A stretch of 64,000 bases of DNA from Paenibacillus sp. V4I3 (GCF_030817215.1 NZ_JAUSZA010000001.1:5492501-5556500), one strand, 5' to 3'; numbered from the stretch's first letter, positions 53,975 through 62,934 are shown. Notes: a model not told the origin generated them from the letters alone. Numbers and translations are program-made.

Positions 53975-54157
53975 TTAAGAACAAGCACATGCGCAGCAAT
54001 CGCTTTGATTTTTGTTAATCCGGAATAGCCTTACGAAATTTTTGAGACTAAAGCTAAATTGTTTTTGCCCCTGACCTTGAGCCACTTTCGCTATGATTAC
54101 TTGTTTGCCTTGCTGTTCTACGTACATCAGTTGGGGATTGATATCATGAAATAACAT
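53975..54157 (-). CDS. Small Cys-tailed protein in the ars-type operon
   Basis: 60 residues. The ATG at 54157 follows AAGGAG by 9 nt. The C-terminus is SDCCACACS, four Cys in seven residues, while the rest has no Cys. The tail echoes the Cys pairs of the neighbouring flavoprotein, so a metalloid chaperone or sink is plausible. No family recognised. Confidence 0.6.
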   Translation of the reverse strand: MLFHDINPQLMYVEQQGKQVIIAKVAQGQGQKQFSFSLKNFVRLFRINKNQSDCCACACS

Positions 54158-54193
54158 GTAAAACCACTCCTTAATCAAAATATATTGATATAT

Positions 54194-54213
54194 ACATCAA
54201 AAAAAATTGATGT
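54194..54213 (-). promoter_or_regulatory. ArsR-type operator between arsR and the small Cys gene
   Basis: ACATCAA and TTGATGT are perfect 7-bp arms around six A. It matches the ATCAA-N6-TTGAT plan of the site in front of the repressor gene. Confidence 0.7.
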
Positions 54214-54228
54214 AATGTTCAAAAAAAT

Positions 54229-54570
54229 TTAAGAGCGACTCGGTCTAAAAATGCAGCATAGCTCTTCTGAAAGCAATCCGTTCACTGCAGAAGTATTGAT
54301 CTCGTAATAGCTCCAAGTGCCAATCATTTCTTTTGTTATTAGATTGGCGTCTAAAAGGATCTTCAAGTGATAAGATAACTTGGATTGAGCCATTTCCACG
54401 ATATCGCATAGGTCGCAAACGCAAGTTTTTCCCCGCTGTGTTAACTCATACATGATTTGCAGTCTCTTGCGATCCGCCAAGGCTTTAAACTTTACCTCAT
54501 ACGTTTCAAAAAATGAGTCGTTTGGTGCAGTATTTATCTTTACTTCATGTATTGGGATTATGGTTTTCAT
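54229..54570 (-). CDS. arsR: ArsR/SmtB family metalloregulator
   Basis: A 113-residue winged-helix repressor. The metal site reads CVCDLCDIVEMAQSKLSYHL, with Cys residues at the start of the recognition helix as in arsenite-sensing ArsR (ELCVCDL). Two more Cys (ELCCIF) are near the C-terminus. The ATG at 54570 follows GGGTG by 6 nt. Operators of the ATCAA-N6-TTGAT type lie before and after it. It probably derepresses the flavoprotein operon on As(III) or Sb(III). Confidence 0.88.
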   Translation of the reverse strand: MKTIIPIHEVKINTAPNDSFFETYEVKFKALADRKRLQIMYELTQRGKTCVCDLCDIVEMAQSKLSYHLKILLDANLITKEMIGTWSYYEINTSAVNGLLSEELCCIFRPSRS

Positions 54571-54590
54571 TGTTTTCACCCGATTGCTTA

Positions 54591-54606
54591 ATCAATTTTT
54601 TTTGAT
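54591..54606 (-). promoter_or_regulatory. ArsR-type operator upstream of arsR
   Basis: ATCAA, six T, TTGAT lies 21 bases before the arsR start. It has the same arm and spacer lengths as the core of the site at 54194-54213. Confidence 0.7.
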
Positions 54607-54760
54607 GATTCAATAACAATATATACCAATGAAAATCAGATTGCAATAGTTTAATCATTTTGAAGCACCTTTTATTTAACAAAACTCTTTTGGGTTCTAT
54701 CATTCGTTCATTCCTCATAGAATAGTTAATAGATTCAAAAATTATCCGGAGGAACAAACA

Positions 54761-55951
54761 ATGAATTGGTATAGCGTTTATCATAAACTAAAGCGATATC
54801 TTTGTGACATAGCAATAAATTCCCGTATATTTTTATTTTTATCTGTATTTTCATTCACTCTTTTTATTTTCCTTAGCATTTCTATTATACTACAGAGTAA
54901 AGTTTCTAGAGCACCAATTGCTAGTATGCATTCATTAACCTCAAATGCTTCTCCCTCTATCTTATATAATTTATTTTCGATGGAAGTACCTAACTTAAAT
55001 AGGGATGAAAAAAAGGAAGTTCTTTCTCCCAAACGTATATACAAATCCTTAGTACAAAGAGCTCCAATAAGTAATCAGGACGTTTCTGAAAAACCAAATA
55101 ATGCCCCAGATGTTCAAAGTGACAATTCAAAATTATTAGTTGGTGAAAACACATCTGATATTGATTACCCGTCGGATATTAACGATGTACCAGTCGATGC
55201 ACTTAAAACGAAACCCTCTACCCCACTAGAAACAGAAAAAAGTAACGATCAACTAAAGGAACAAACTGAACCACCAAGTAAAGAAGCAATGACTTCAAAA
55301 AGTAAAGCTGTGCTCATCTATCACACCCATAACCGAGAGTCTTGGTTGCCTGAACTAAAAGGGGTTAAAAACCCTGATTTTGCACTCGACCAGAATAAAA
55401 ACATAACGCTTGTGGGGGAAAGAATTAAGCAAAAACTTGAAAAGCGTGGTGTAGCAACATTACATTCTGATAAGGATTATCCTTCTTCAGTTAAAGATTT
55501 TAAGTACCCGAGTTCGTATAAATACTCTAAAAAAACCGTACAAGAAGCATTTAGTTCTCATCCGAACATCAATTATTTATTCGATATACACAGAGATTCA
55601 CAGAAGCGTTCAAAAACAACAAAAAGGATTAACGGGAAAGATTACGCGCAAATTTATTTTGTCATTGGTGAAAAGAATCCTAACTGGGAAAAAAACTTGG
55701 AATTTACGAAGAAGATCCATGATCAGTTAAATGCAAAATACCCAGGGATTTCGAAAGGGATTTATCAGAAAAACTCTAATGGCAATGGTGAGTACAACCA
55801 ATCTATGAACCCAAATAGCACATTAATAGAAATAGGTGGAGTGGAAAATACATTAGCTGAATCATACCGAACTGCCGACCTATTAGCGGAAGTAGTATCT
55901 AATATTTATTTTGACGCTGTAGAAGGAAATGCAATTGTTGCAAAAAAATAA
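54761..55951 (+). CDS. SpoIIP-like peptidoglycan amidase/endopeptidase
   Basis: A 396-residue protein with one N-terminal membrane anchor (FLFLSVFSFTLFIFLSISI), a low-complexity linker (100-195) and a SpoIIP catalytic domain. Motifs are IYHTHNRESWLP (His and Glu metal ligands), DIHRDS and IEIGGVENT. SpoIIP works with SpoIID and SpoIIM in engulfment. This copy is AT-rich and not next to gpr, where the housekeeping spoIIP normally lies, so it is likely a paralogue. GGAGG lies 8 nt before the ATG. Confidence 0.85.
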   Translation: MNWYSVYHKLKRYLCDIAINSRIFLFLSVFSFTLFIFLSISIILQSKVSRAPIASMHSLTSNASPSILYNLFSMEVPNLNRDEKKEVLSPKRIYKSLVQRAPISNQDVSEKPNNAPDVQSDNSKLLVGENTSDIDYPSDINDVPVDALKTKPSTPLETEKSNDQLKEQTEPPSKEAMTSKSKAVLIYHTHNRESWLPELKGVKNPDFALDQNKNITLVGERIKQKLEKRGVATLHSDKDYPSSVKDFKYPSSYKYSKKTVQEAFSSHPNINYLFDIHRDSQKRSKTTKRINGKDYAQIYFVIGEKNPNWEKNLEFTKKIHDQLNAKYPGISKGIYQKNSNGNGEYNQSMNPNSTLIEIGGVENTLAESYRTADLLAEVVSNIYFDAVEGNAIVAKK

Positions 55952-55962
55952 GCATGTTTATG

Positions 55963-56006
55963 AATAGAAAAGGATAACCCACTTATCAGGGCTGTTCTTT
56001 TCTATT
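55963..56006. terminator. Shared terminator of convergent genes
   Basis: AATAGAAAAG and CTTTTCTATT are perfect 10-bp arms with a T-rich flank, between the spoIIP-like gene and the TVP38 gene; it overlaps the last codons of the latter. Confidence 0.6.
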
Positions 56007-56621
56007 TTGTTTAATCTTTACCCAATATCGATAAATCACATATACAAAGATAAGGAAAATTGAATACATAGTAACTACAATGACTACATTCTTAATGCTA
56101 GAAAACAACTGGTCACCAACAAAAGCAAACACAAGCATAACTGGGATTTTCCCAACTATGGTCGCAATAATGAAAGCAATACTTGGTATATGGCTTATCC
56201 CTGAGTAAATATTAACCGCTGGTGCAGGAATAATTGGGATAAGCCGGGCAAAAAACACGGCTAAAAATGGGTTCGCTTCAAATGCCTTTGTGAAAAATTC
56301 TACTTTACGGTTTCGGGAAATATATCTTCTCGCAGCATCAGAAAACGCATAGCGCACGATCATAAACATGATATACGCCCCGATCGTTGATGCGATTACA
56401 TTCATGAGCCCGCCAGTTACGATACCAAATTTTGCTCCGATGATTCCTGCGATCACACCATATGGAATAACCGGAAATAGTGCTAATATTGTTGCTAATA
56501 CAATCAATGGAACAATATCTGTTGTGTCTTTCTCCTGGATCCAGGTCAAAATGTATTCCTTATTTACAAAGGCTAGTACAATGCAGCTAATGTACATAAA
56601 AACGAGTAACAACTTTTTCAC
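55986..56621 (-). CDS. TVP38/TMEM64 (DedA-like) membrane protein
   Basis: A 211-residue membrane protein with about five helices. The family signature is PVIPYGVIAGIIGAKFG near residue 50 and FFARLIPIIPAPAVNIYSGIS near 125. Family members act as lipid scramblase-like or transport proteins; several cluster with mercury or selenium genes. The start is GTG with GGAG upstream. It is divergent from the cupredoxin gene. Confidence 0.88.
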   Translation of the reverse strand: MKKLLLVFMYISCIVLAFVNKEYILTWIQEKDTTDIVPLIVLATILALFPVIPYGVIAGIIGAKFGIVTGGLMNVIASTIGAYIMFMIVRYAFSDAARRYISRNRKVEFFTKAFEANPFLAVFFARLIPIIPAPAVNIYSGISHIPSIAFIIATIVGKIPVMLVFAFVGDQLFSSIKNVVIVVTMYSIFLIFVYVIYRYWVKIKQNRKEQP

Positions 56622-56738
56622 GTAAAACTCCTTCTCTAATCAATTATATTTCTCGCCGTGTGATCATTTAATTTTACGAAAACTTGTACATATTGCACAT
56701 ATACCCTCCATATGTATCCTATATAAGGAGGAGAAACT

Positions 56739-57602
56739 ATGAACAGTCCCCTAATATTTATAATTGAATATTCCATGCTTTCCTTTTGGATTATAGCTTT
56801 TGTTATTCGATTTAGATCCAGAATAACCTGCATGGTAGGTATGATGAGCGCCATGTGTCTTGGGATGACGATAGGTCTTGGAGCAGGGACACTAATTGCT
56901 GCATTATTTCCTGGACATTTTTTTCAAGCGTGTATGATCAGTATGTTACTTGCCGGTATGATTGGCGCTATAGCTGGGATTCCGATCAGCACCATGGCTG
57001 TACTTGATGGCTTGCTATCAGGCATTATGGGCGGAATGATGGGTGCCATGCTAATTGCAATGTTACCAGCTGCGTATATTACACCCACGCTTAAAATTAC
57101 AGGAGTATTCACTGCAAGCATTATTTTTATTTTGTTCCTCATGCTTATAGGTGAAGTTAAGAACGTGGGTTCAACAAGACGATCGCGGTTTTTCTTCTTA
57201 CCGCAAACCATGTTTTCTGTTAATATCTTTTTGTTTATCTCCCTTTTCTTTTCCCAACCTCTCCCCGCCCATATGGATAACATGAGCCCAGAAAACCACT
57301 ATCATGAAAAATCAAATAGCAGTTATACAAATGAACTTGTCATCACTGCTACCGATTTTGCATTTTCACCTCAAAACATAACGATAAGTGCTCATGAATA
57401 TGTAAAAGTTACTTTAGTTAATAGCGGGAAAGCAGAGCATGATTTTGAAATTGAAAGTGCGAACATCCATATCCATGCTATGCCGGGATCAGAAGATAGC
57501 GATGTCATTCGCATTGATAAACCAGGTATCTATAAAGCTGTCTGCACGCTTCCGGGTCATAAAGAATCTGGAATGGTCATCACGCTCACAGTAACTCCCT
57601 AA
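56739..57602 (+). CDS. Membrane protein with C-terminal cupredoxin domain
   Basis: A 287-residue fusion. Residues 1-175 contain five or so helices with Gly-rich, Met-rich packing (GIMGGMMGAMLIAML). Residues 195-287 form a cupredoxin; the type I copper ligands appear as His (AEHDFE), Cys and His (VCTLPGH) and Met (ESGM). The domain would face outside. GGAGG lies 6 nt before the ATG. Context with MerR and a thioredoxin-like gene suggests a copper or thiol-metal stress locus. The Met-rich membrane part may conduct copper. Confidence 0.8.
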   Translation: MNSPLIFIIEYSMLSFWIIAFVIRFRSRITCMVGMMSAMCLGMTIGLGAGTLIAALFPGHFFQACMISMLLAGMIGAIAGIPISTMAVLDGLLSGIMGGMMGAMLIAMLPAAYITPTLKITGVFTASIIFILFLMLIGEVKNVGSTRRSRFFFLPQTMFSVNIFLFISLFFSQPLPAHMDNMSPENHYHEKSNSSYTNELVITATDFAFSPQNITISAHEYVKVTLVNSGKAEHDFEIESANIHIHAMPGSEDSDVIRIDKPGIYKAVCTLPGHKESGMVITLTVTP

Positions 57603-57650
57603 AACTTACAATAATGAAGGAGCAAAGAGATGAGACGTAGAAATAACAGA

Positions 57651-57682
57651 TTGACTTTGTACCTTGGTACAGGGTTTATCAT
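57651..57682 (+). promoter_or_regulatory. MerR-type promoter with long spacer
   Basis: TTGACT at 57651-57656 and TATCAT at 57677-57682 are 20 bp apart, the overlong spacing of MerR-controlled promoters. The dyad GTACC-TT-GGTAC (57659-57670) fills the spacer. Confidence 0.75.
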
Positions 57683-57702
57683 AATAAAAAAGGAGGGTAA
57701 CG

Positions 57703-58119
57703 ATGAGTAGGTTAACGGTAAGCCGAGTAGCAAAAGCATCTAACGTTAATATTGAAACAGTTAGATATTACGAAAGACGGGGGCTTATATCTAAGCCTCC
57801 TAGAACCGAATCTGGATACAGAATGTTTTCTCACGAAGCAATTGATGACATTCAATTTATTAAACGCGCACAAGATTTAGGATTTACCCTTGAGGAAATT
57901 AAAAATCTTCTATTCGTATACAAGAAGGAAGACTACTTTCCAGTTGAGGAAATGTACCAATTTGCCGCGGTAAAAATTCAAGAAATCGAAGAAAAAATAA
58001 ATCATTTAAATAACTTTAAATCTTTATTAGAGTCAGCAATTATACGGCAAGATTCGGAACCTAAATTTCCAAAGAATGAATGCCCAATTATTAGAAAACT
58101 ATCTGAAGGAGGAAATTAA
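57703..58119 (+). CDS. MerR family metalloregulator-like protein
   Basis: A 138-residue MerR protein. The helix-turn-helix (TVSRVAKASNVNIETVRYYERRGL) and the dimer helix (FAAVKIQEIEEKINHLNNF) resemble mercury-type MerR, including the length. Of the three Hg-binding Cys, only one is present (ECPIIRKL); the first is replaced by aromatic or acidic residues (EDYFPVEEM). It may therefore sense another metal or signal. AGGAGG lies 7 nt before the ATG, and the promoter at 57651 has MerR geometry. The next gene follows at once. Confidence 0.85.
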   Translation: MSRLTVSRVAKASNVNIETVRYYERRGLISKPPRTESGYRMFSHEAIDDIQFIKRAQDLGFTLEEIKNLLFVYKKEDYFPVEEMYQFAAVKIQEIEEKINHLNNFKSLLESAIIRQDSEPKFPKNECPIIRKLSEGGN

Positions 58120-58120
58120 A

Positions 58121-58399
58121 TTGGCAAAAGTCGAAATATTTACAGCTGGTTGTTATTTATGTGACGGTGTTGTACAGCAAGTCAATGATTTAGTATGTTC
58201 AAACTGTGAGGTTATTGTTTATGATTTAAATAAAAAAAGTGGTACTACTGAATCTGAGGATAAAGCCAAAGCTTACGGCATTCAAACTGTTCCGGCTATT
58301 GCGATTAATGGAAAATTAATAGCTCTTGAATTACTGAATAGGACAGCGCATACAAAATCTATATTCAATGCCTTGGGGAACCTTAGCTCAAACTCGTAA
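58121..58399 (+). CDS. Thioredoxin-like protein with two CxxC motifs
   Basis: A 92-residue protein with the thioredoxin fold pattern: VEIFTAGCYLCDG, then VCSNCEVIVYDL, then the cis-Pro segment TVPAIAINGK. CYLC sits at the active-site position and CSNC is an added pair. The TTG start at 58121 has GGAGG 8 nt upstream, at the end of the MerR gene. Likely roles are mercury or copper handling or disulfide exchange. Family members occur in mer-type operons of Firmicutes. Confidence 0.8.
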   Translation: MAKVEIFTAGCYLCDGVVQQVNDLVCSNCEVIVYDLNKKSGTTESEDKAKAYGIQTVPAIAINGKLIALELLNRTAHTKSIFNALGNLSSNS

Positions 58400-58645
58400 G
58401 CCCTCTTCTCTCTTCCCCCACTCCTCACCGTATGACCAGCCCAGGGGCATCAATAAGACACCAGACACGCTCCCATCAAGCCACATCCCGGCTCGTTGCA
58501 CAGGCTGCCACACATCACAAACAAGCTAACCCCGCTGGGGAGCCCTCAGTCTCGCATTGATTATGCTCCTATGCTCTAGTCACCCCAGTAAAGTCAGGAC
58601 AGGTTTCGCTCGCTCGAGGAAAAGTAGAACTTGCTGAATCTACGG

Positions 58646-59164
58646 CTACGAGTTCGTACGCTTCTTATACTGCTTTCGCCATCCGTACGGGGTCATGCCC
58701 CGCGGCTTGTACATCGATAGCGTCGTGGCCACTAGCAACGCTAGCATGGCGGCACTTGCGATGATCACGAGTTGGATTTGCGCCTGGTAATCGCTACTTG
58801 ACAATGTTGTCTTTGCTGCAACTTCTGCTAAATATCTAATCGGCTGTAAATGCACCAGCAAGCCGATGGTGGAAAGGATAGTTATCAGGAGTTTAATCAG
58901 GATCCAGTAGTACCGGAACAAGCCCCACTCGGTACCCAATGACGAGATAAGCCCGGTTAGCAGCGAAGCGAGGCACAACGGAACGATGACGAACCGAGCA
59001 CTTAACTCCATCGCGAGATAAGTAGCGCGCACCATCTGAGCATCCTTGCTGGTCAGACCCGCGATGGCGAGAGCTAGGAAGACAGCGACTGCTCCAAGCC
59101 ATCCGACCGAGGAAGTGACATGTAAGGTAAGCGCGAACTTGCGGATATGGGGTGTCATGGTCAT
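58646..59164 (-). CDS. Four-helix membrane protein, DUF2269-like
   Basis: A 172-residue protein with four helices. The N-terminal ALTLHVTSSVGWLGAVAVFLAL has the His in the first helix seen in DUF2269-type proteins. It starts 2 nt after the small gene upstream. Composition is more GC-rich than the surroundings. Role unknown. Confidence 0.7.
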   Translation of the reverse strand: MTMTPHIRKFALTLHVTSSVGWLGAVAVFLALAIAGLTSKDAQMVRATYLAMELSARFVIVPLCLASLLTGLISSLGTEWGLFRYYWILIKLLITILSTIGLLVHLQPIRYLAEVAAKTTLSSSDYQAQIQLVIIASAAMLALLVATTLSMYKPRGMTPYGWRKQYKKRTNS

Positions 59165-59166
59165 GG

Positions 59167-59376
59167 CTATTCCACTCCTTGTTCTATGCCGCTGGAGTGT
59201 AGTGTGTGTCCGCCATGACCACCAAAGTTATTGCCTGTGAGGTGCAGGATGACAAACAGCAGGACCAGGACAAGGGCGATGATACCAAAAACTTTCACCC
59301 AACGTGGTGTGCTGGGGGGTGATCCGTGGCCGTGCTCCACACTAGTGTCTTCATTGGATTCTGGTAATTTACTCAT
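59167..59376 (-). CDS. Small His-rich single-helix membrane protein
   Basis: 69 residues: EHGHGS near the start, one helix (VFGIIALVLVLLFVILHLTG) and GGHGGH after it. His on both sides of the membrane suggests metal binding. GAGGAGG lies 7 nt before the ATG. It is followed 2 nt later by the four-helix protein. Confidence 0.7.
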   Translation of the reverse strand: MSKLPESNEDTSVEHGHGSPPSTPRWVKVFGIIALVLVLLFVILHLTGNNFGGHGGHTLHSSGIEQGVE

Positions 59377-59462
59377 TGAGATATCCTCCTCTTTATTTCA
59401 TGATCACTTGGTTCAGAACCCAGTATATCAATGTTTCATGAACAGGAGGTGAACGGAGAAAA

Positions 59463-60551
59463 TCACTCTTTTTCAGGTTTTTTAGATAAGTTCGGAGCTA
59501 TAGGGAGCGTAAAAGTGAAGATTGACCCCTTCCCCACTTCACTCTTTACGTGAATGGAGCTTTGATGAAGATCTAATATGTGCTTAACAATGGACAATCC
59601 GATCCCTGTACCTGTTTTTTTAATTCGGGCTCTATCTGCTTTATAAAATCGTTCCCAAATATATTCAATGTCCTCTTGCCTGATTCCCGGTCCGTAATCT
59701 CGAATAGAAATTACCGCTTGTTCATTTTTTTCCAATATCACTTCGACAGAACTCTCGGCTGTGGAAAATTGTACGGCATTTTGAATCAAATTGGCAATCA
59801 CTTGATCAATTCGATCCGGATCAGCAAATACGTGGACGTCTTCTGCTTCTTCAGATATCAATTCCACATTGATTTGTTTTTTCACAAATTCAGGTTCCAT
59901 GCGAGCCACGACTTGACGAACCAATTCCGACAAATTAAAGATGACAGGACGTATTTCGAGTTGCCCTGCTTCTATTCGAGCCATATCTAGAAGATCATTA
60001 ACTAGCTTAATCATTCGCTCAGTTTGTTCTTTCATGATCGTATAATAATGGCGTTTTCGTTCGCCCGGGATCGTGTCATCCAGAAATGCCCTGACAAATC
60101 CATGAATTGAAGTTAGAGGGGATCGCAAATCATGGGAAACATTGGAAACAAAGTCCTTTCTCATCTGATCCAAGCCGGCCAACTCCTGAGCCATATAATT
60201 GAACGTCTCTCCCAATTCACCCAGCTCATCGCGCGTGTTGATTTTGACTCTTTGATCAAATTTCCCTCTAGCAATATGGAGGGCAGCCCGATTCATTTCC
60301 CGAAGTGGGGCGGTAATCCTTTTAGAAAGGTAGTAAGCAAATACGGCTGTAATTGCAATAGAAATAATAGAGGACAATACTAACAAGTAAACCACCATAT
60401 GTAATTGGTTACGATCTAAATTTTGATGCATGTTAGTCAGATTGTTCTGAAACAACAAAAAAGAAGCAATAGCAAGAACGAAATGCGATACAAATAAAAT
60501 GACGATATACGTGATAAACAGCTTCAAAAAAATACTTTTTTTTCGAATCAC
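59463..60551 (-). CDS. Sensor histidine kinase
   Basis: A 362-residue membrane kinase: two helices (10-35 and 50-75) with only a short outer loop, HAMP (KRITAPLREMNRAALHIARG), HisKA with phospho-His in NVSHDLRSPLTSIHG, and an ATPase domain (NLIQNAVQF, DYGPGI, GTGIGLSIVK). The short loop suggests intramembrane or redox/envelope sensing. GTG start overlaps the regulator stop by one base. It may regulate the two membrane genes downstream. Confidence 0.92.
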   Translation of the reverse strand: MIRKKSIFLKLFITYIVILFVSHFVLAIASFLLFQNNLTNMHQNLDRNQLHMVVYLLVLSSIISIAITAVFAYYLSKRITAPLREMNRAALHIARGKFDQRVKINTRDELGELGETFNYMAQELAGLDQMRKDFVSNVSHDLRSPLTSIHGFVRAFLDDTIPGERKRHYYTIMKEQTERMIKLVNDLLDMARIEAGQLEIRPVIFNLSELVRQVVARMEPEFVKKQINVELISEEAEDVHVFADPDRIDQVIANLIQNAVQFSTAESSVEVILEKNEQAVISIRDYGPGIRQEDIEYIWERFYKADRARIKKTGTGIGLSIVKHILDLHQSSIHVKSEVGKGSIFTFTLPIAPNLSKKPEKE

Positions 60552-61240
60552 TAGATGTCCACCTCAAATTTATAACCTATTCCTCTTATCGTTTTCACCT
60601 TCCAATAAGGATTAGAATCCCCCAATTTTTCTCGAATCCTTTTAATATGCACATCGACTGTTCTTGGATCCCCCTCATAATCCAAACCCCATATCTGATT
60701 CAACAACTGCTGACGTGTGAACACTTGATTTGAATGTACGGCGAGAAAATACAGCAACTCCATTTCCTTGGGCGGTAACACGATCTCATGTTTATCACTG
60801 ATCACTTTGTATTGCCCAAGATCAATCTTCAATAAGGGAAGTTCAATGATCTCATTTGCATCTAGCATTGGGTTGGCTCGCCGCAATAACGCTTTTATCC
60901 TTGCCATCAGTTCATTAGGATCAAATGGTTTCACCAAGTAATCATCTGTGCCAAGGTCGAAACCTTTAAGTTTGTCGAAACTTTCGCCTTTCCCGGTCAA
61001 CATGATAATAGGAGTTTTATCAAATCTCCTTATTTCCCTACAAACTTCCCAACCGTCCATTTCAGGCATCATAATGTCCAGAATGACTAGATCAGGATGA
61101 TTATCATAAAACATCTCTAATCCTTTCATTCCATCGTTTGCGATGCTAGCTATATACCCGCTTTTTTCAAGATATAGAATAATCAATTCGCAAATGTAAG
61201 GATCATCTTCAATAATAAGAACTTTAACTTGCTTGTACAT
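60551..61240 (-). CDS. OmpR/PhoB family response regulator
   Basis: A 229-residue regulator with receiver domain (acidic pair EDD at 11-13, phospho-Asp55 in LVILDIMMPEMDG, switch Thr in MLTGKG, Lys in LVKPF) and a winged-helix DNA-binding domain (LNQIWGLDYEGDPRTVDVHIKRIREKLG). It is the first gene of the operon with the kinase. Confidence 0.95.
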   Translation of the reverse strand: MYKQVKVLIIEDDPYICELIILYLEKSGYIASIANDGMKGLEMFYDNHPDLVILDIMMPEMDGWEVCREIRRFDKTPIIMLTGKGESFDKLKGFDLGTDDYLVKPFDPNELMARIKALLRRANPMLDANEIIELPLLKIDLGQYKVISDKHEIVLPPKEMELLYFLAVHSNQVFTRQQLLNQIWGLDYEGDPRTVDVHIKRIREKLGDSNPYWKVKTIRGIGYKFEVDI

Positions 61241-61297
61241 TATCGGTCCCCCTGATTTATTTACATCTATACTAGCATCTTTTTATGAACAGAAAGT

Positions 61298-61360
61298 GGA
61301 CATAAGTAAAAGACGCCCTAATCTCTTAAACATCAGGTGAGCGTCTTGTCATTTTATCAA
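61298..61360. repeat. Direct repeat, left copy, around the matrixin pair
   Basis: About 55 of 62 bases match the segment at 62935-62993, including AAAAGACGCCCTAA and CATCAGGTGAGCGTCTT, which also form a hairpin (AGACGC / GCGTCT). Confidence 0.8.
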
Positions 61361-61383
61361 TGCTTTCTTTTGCCCCAATGTAT

Positions 61384-61416
61384 AATAGCCCAGTTTTCAC
61401 AGAAAACTGGGCTATT
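61384..61416 (-). terminator. Terminator of the matrixin gene
   Basis: AATAGCCCAGTTTT and AAAACTGGGCTATT are perfect 14-bp arms around CACAG, 80 nt after the matrixin stop. Confidence 0.75.
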
Positions 61417-61497
61417 AATCATTTTCAATTATTATACAGTATGAAATACTATCAACTTAAAAAGATAACTTCTTCAAAAAGACCTGTTTCGCCAATT

Positions 61498-62067
61498 CTA
61501 ATTTTTTACACCTTCAGTTGCTCCTGCTTTATCGGCGGCTGTTGGGTATGTAGCGTTTCTATCTGAGTAACCATACATCAAAACTCCAATATTATTTGAA
61601 CTATATAAATCATTTAACCCAATTGAATGACCTAACTCATGTGCCATAGTAACTTTTCTACCCTCAACAGTTTTGGCATCTAATTTAGGGATATTTAAAA
61701 ATATATTCCAAGAACTTAAGTGCCCATTCGTTGATGAGTAGTTACCAAAAAATGCAACCGTAGAGGTATCTGGATCAGCATATGCGGAAAATACCCCTTT
61801 GTTAGTGGTATTTGTATTAAAAAATGATACCGGTCCTACAGAATTCCATCGTGCTGCACCATCTTTTATATAGCTCGCATATGTTGAGTTAACGCTAACA
61901 TCAATCTTATAGCCTATACTCGTGGTACCCGCATGATTATTAATATCGAGAATCCATTGACTTGACTCACTTCCTGTAGAACCAGATGTATGAGCATAAG
62001 TTTGAAATGGAATCAAACATAACATAAAGCATCCGATAGTAATTTTGATTTTCTTATTCAATTTCAT
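61498..62067 (-). CDS. Secreted matrixin-like zinc metalloprotease
   Basis: A 189-residue protein with signal peptide (ITIGCFMLCLIPFQTYA) and catalytic motif MAHELGHSIGLND, a metzincin HExxHxxGxxD with Asp as third ligand as in snapalysin-type enzymes. The Met-turn is VLMYG. The short length means a bare catalytic domain. It follows an exported hypothetical protein by 18 nt and the pair is bracketed by direct repeats. Confidence 0.85.
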   Translation of the reverse strand: MKLNKKIKITIGCFMLCLIPFQTYAHTSGSTGSESSQWILDINNHAGTTSIGYKIDVSVNSTYASYIKDGAARWNSVGPVSFFNTNTTNKGVFSAYADPDTSTVAFFGNYSSTNGHLSSWNIFLNIPKLDAKTVEGRKVTMAHELGHSIGLNDLYSSNNIGVLMYGYSDRNATYPTAADKAGATEGVKN

Positions 62068-62085
62068 TTACCTTCACATCTCTTT

Positions 62086-62691
62086 CTATTTATTTGTTTT
62101 GTAGCTTTTAATTTTCTCAATAAATTTCTCTCTATCCATAACCTGAAATTCGCGATCTTTCTTGTCGTTTAGATAAGAGTTCTTTGTTATATCCTCTAGT
62201 TGTTTATCTTTCAATGAATACTTTGTTACCTCGTTTTCCAATACCTTATAAATGTTCGTTTCTTCTCCTAAAATCCAATAAGCATTTTCCACTGTTTTTG
62301 CTTGCATTAAGAATAGAATTACTTCTTCGTTCTTTTTAAAAAGTTCATTCCCATTAAAATTAACTTGTTCACTTCCTTGCTGCATTATTTTCACTGTTTT
62401 TGGCGATTTATTACTTTTATCAGTAATGATCTCTTCAACATTTGCTTCAAAAGTAGTCTTAGGAATAGGTCCATCTATTAGACCAACTTTATCCTTGATC
62501 TTTACACGAACAATTAAGTCTGATTTAAGGACCGCTTGATCAAAAGGATAGACTTCTAATTCAGCTTTTACTTCCTGATTAGATAAGGGAGTGGGCTTTA
62601 TCTTACTTGGTATTGATTGCTGACTAAAAAGTAAATACCCACCAACTGATAGTATAGCTAGACTTCCCAAAATTACAGTTTTAATTTTCAC
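62086..62691 (-). CDS. Exported hypothetical protein, operon partner of the protease
   Basis: 201 residues with an N-terminal signal anchor (TVILGSLAILSVGGYLLF) and a beta-rich outer domain (DLIVRVKIKDKV, EVILFLMQA). Similar proteins occur next to matrixin-like proteases in Bacillus, but no function is known to me. It could be an inhibitor or chaperone of the protease. Confidence 0.7.
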   Translation of the reverse strand: MKIKTVILGSLAILSVGGYLLFSQQSIPSKIKPTPLSNQEVKAELEVYPFDQAVLKSDLIVRVKIKDKVGLIDGPIPKTTFEANVEEIITDKSNKSPKTVKIMQQGSEQVNFNGNELFKKNEEVILFLMQAKTVENAYWILGEETNIYKVLENEVTKYSLKDKQLEDITKNSYLNDKKDREFQVMDREKFIEKIKSYKTNK

Positions 62692-62934
62692 ATTGATCTC
62701 TCCTTATTTTTGCCTTGTTTTGTTGTTTCCACGCTAAATAGTAAATCTCTTAGAGATCGAACAGAGATACTCCTTCTAATTAACAAATAATTAAAATCAT
62801 GGTAAATAAGAAGAATTCTTATGTAGATCTATGACACATCATGTATTGATAAAGTTGCACTTATAGAAAAATAATTTGAAGTGTCTCCAACATCTAAAAT
62901 GAACAACCTATCCCCATTAACCTTGATTTCAGTT

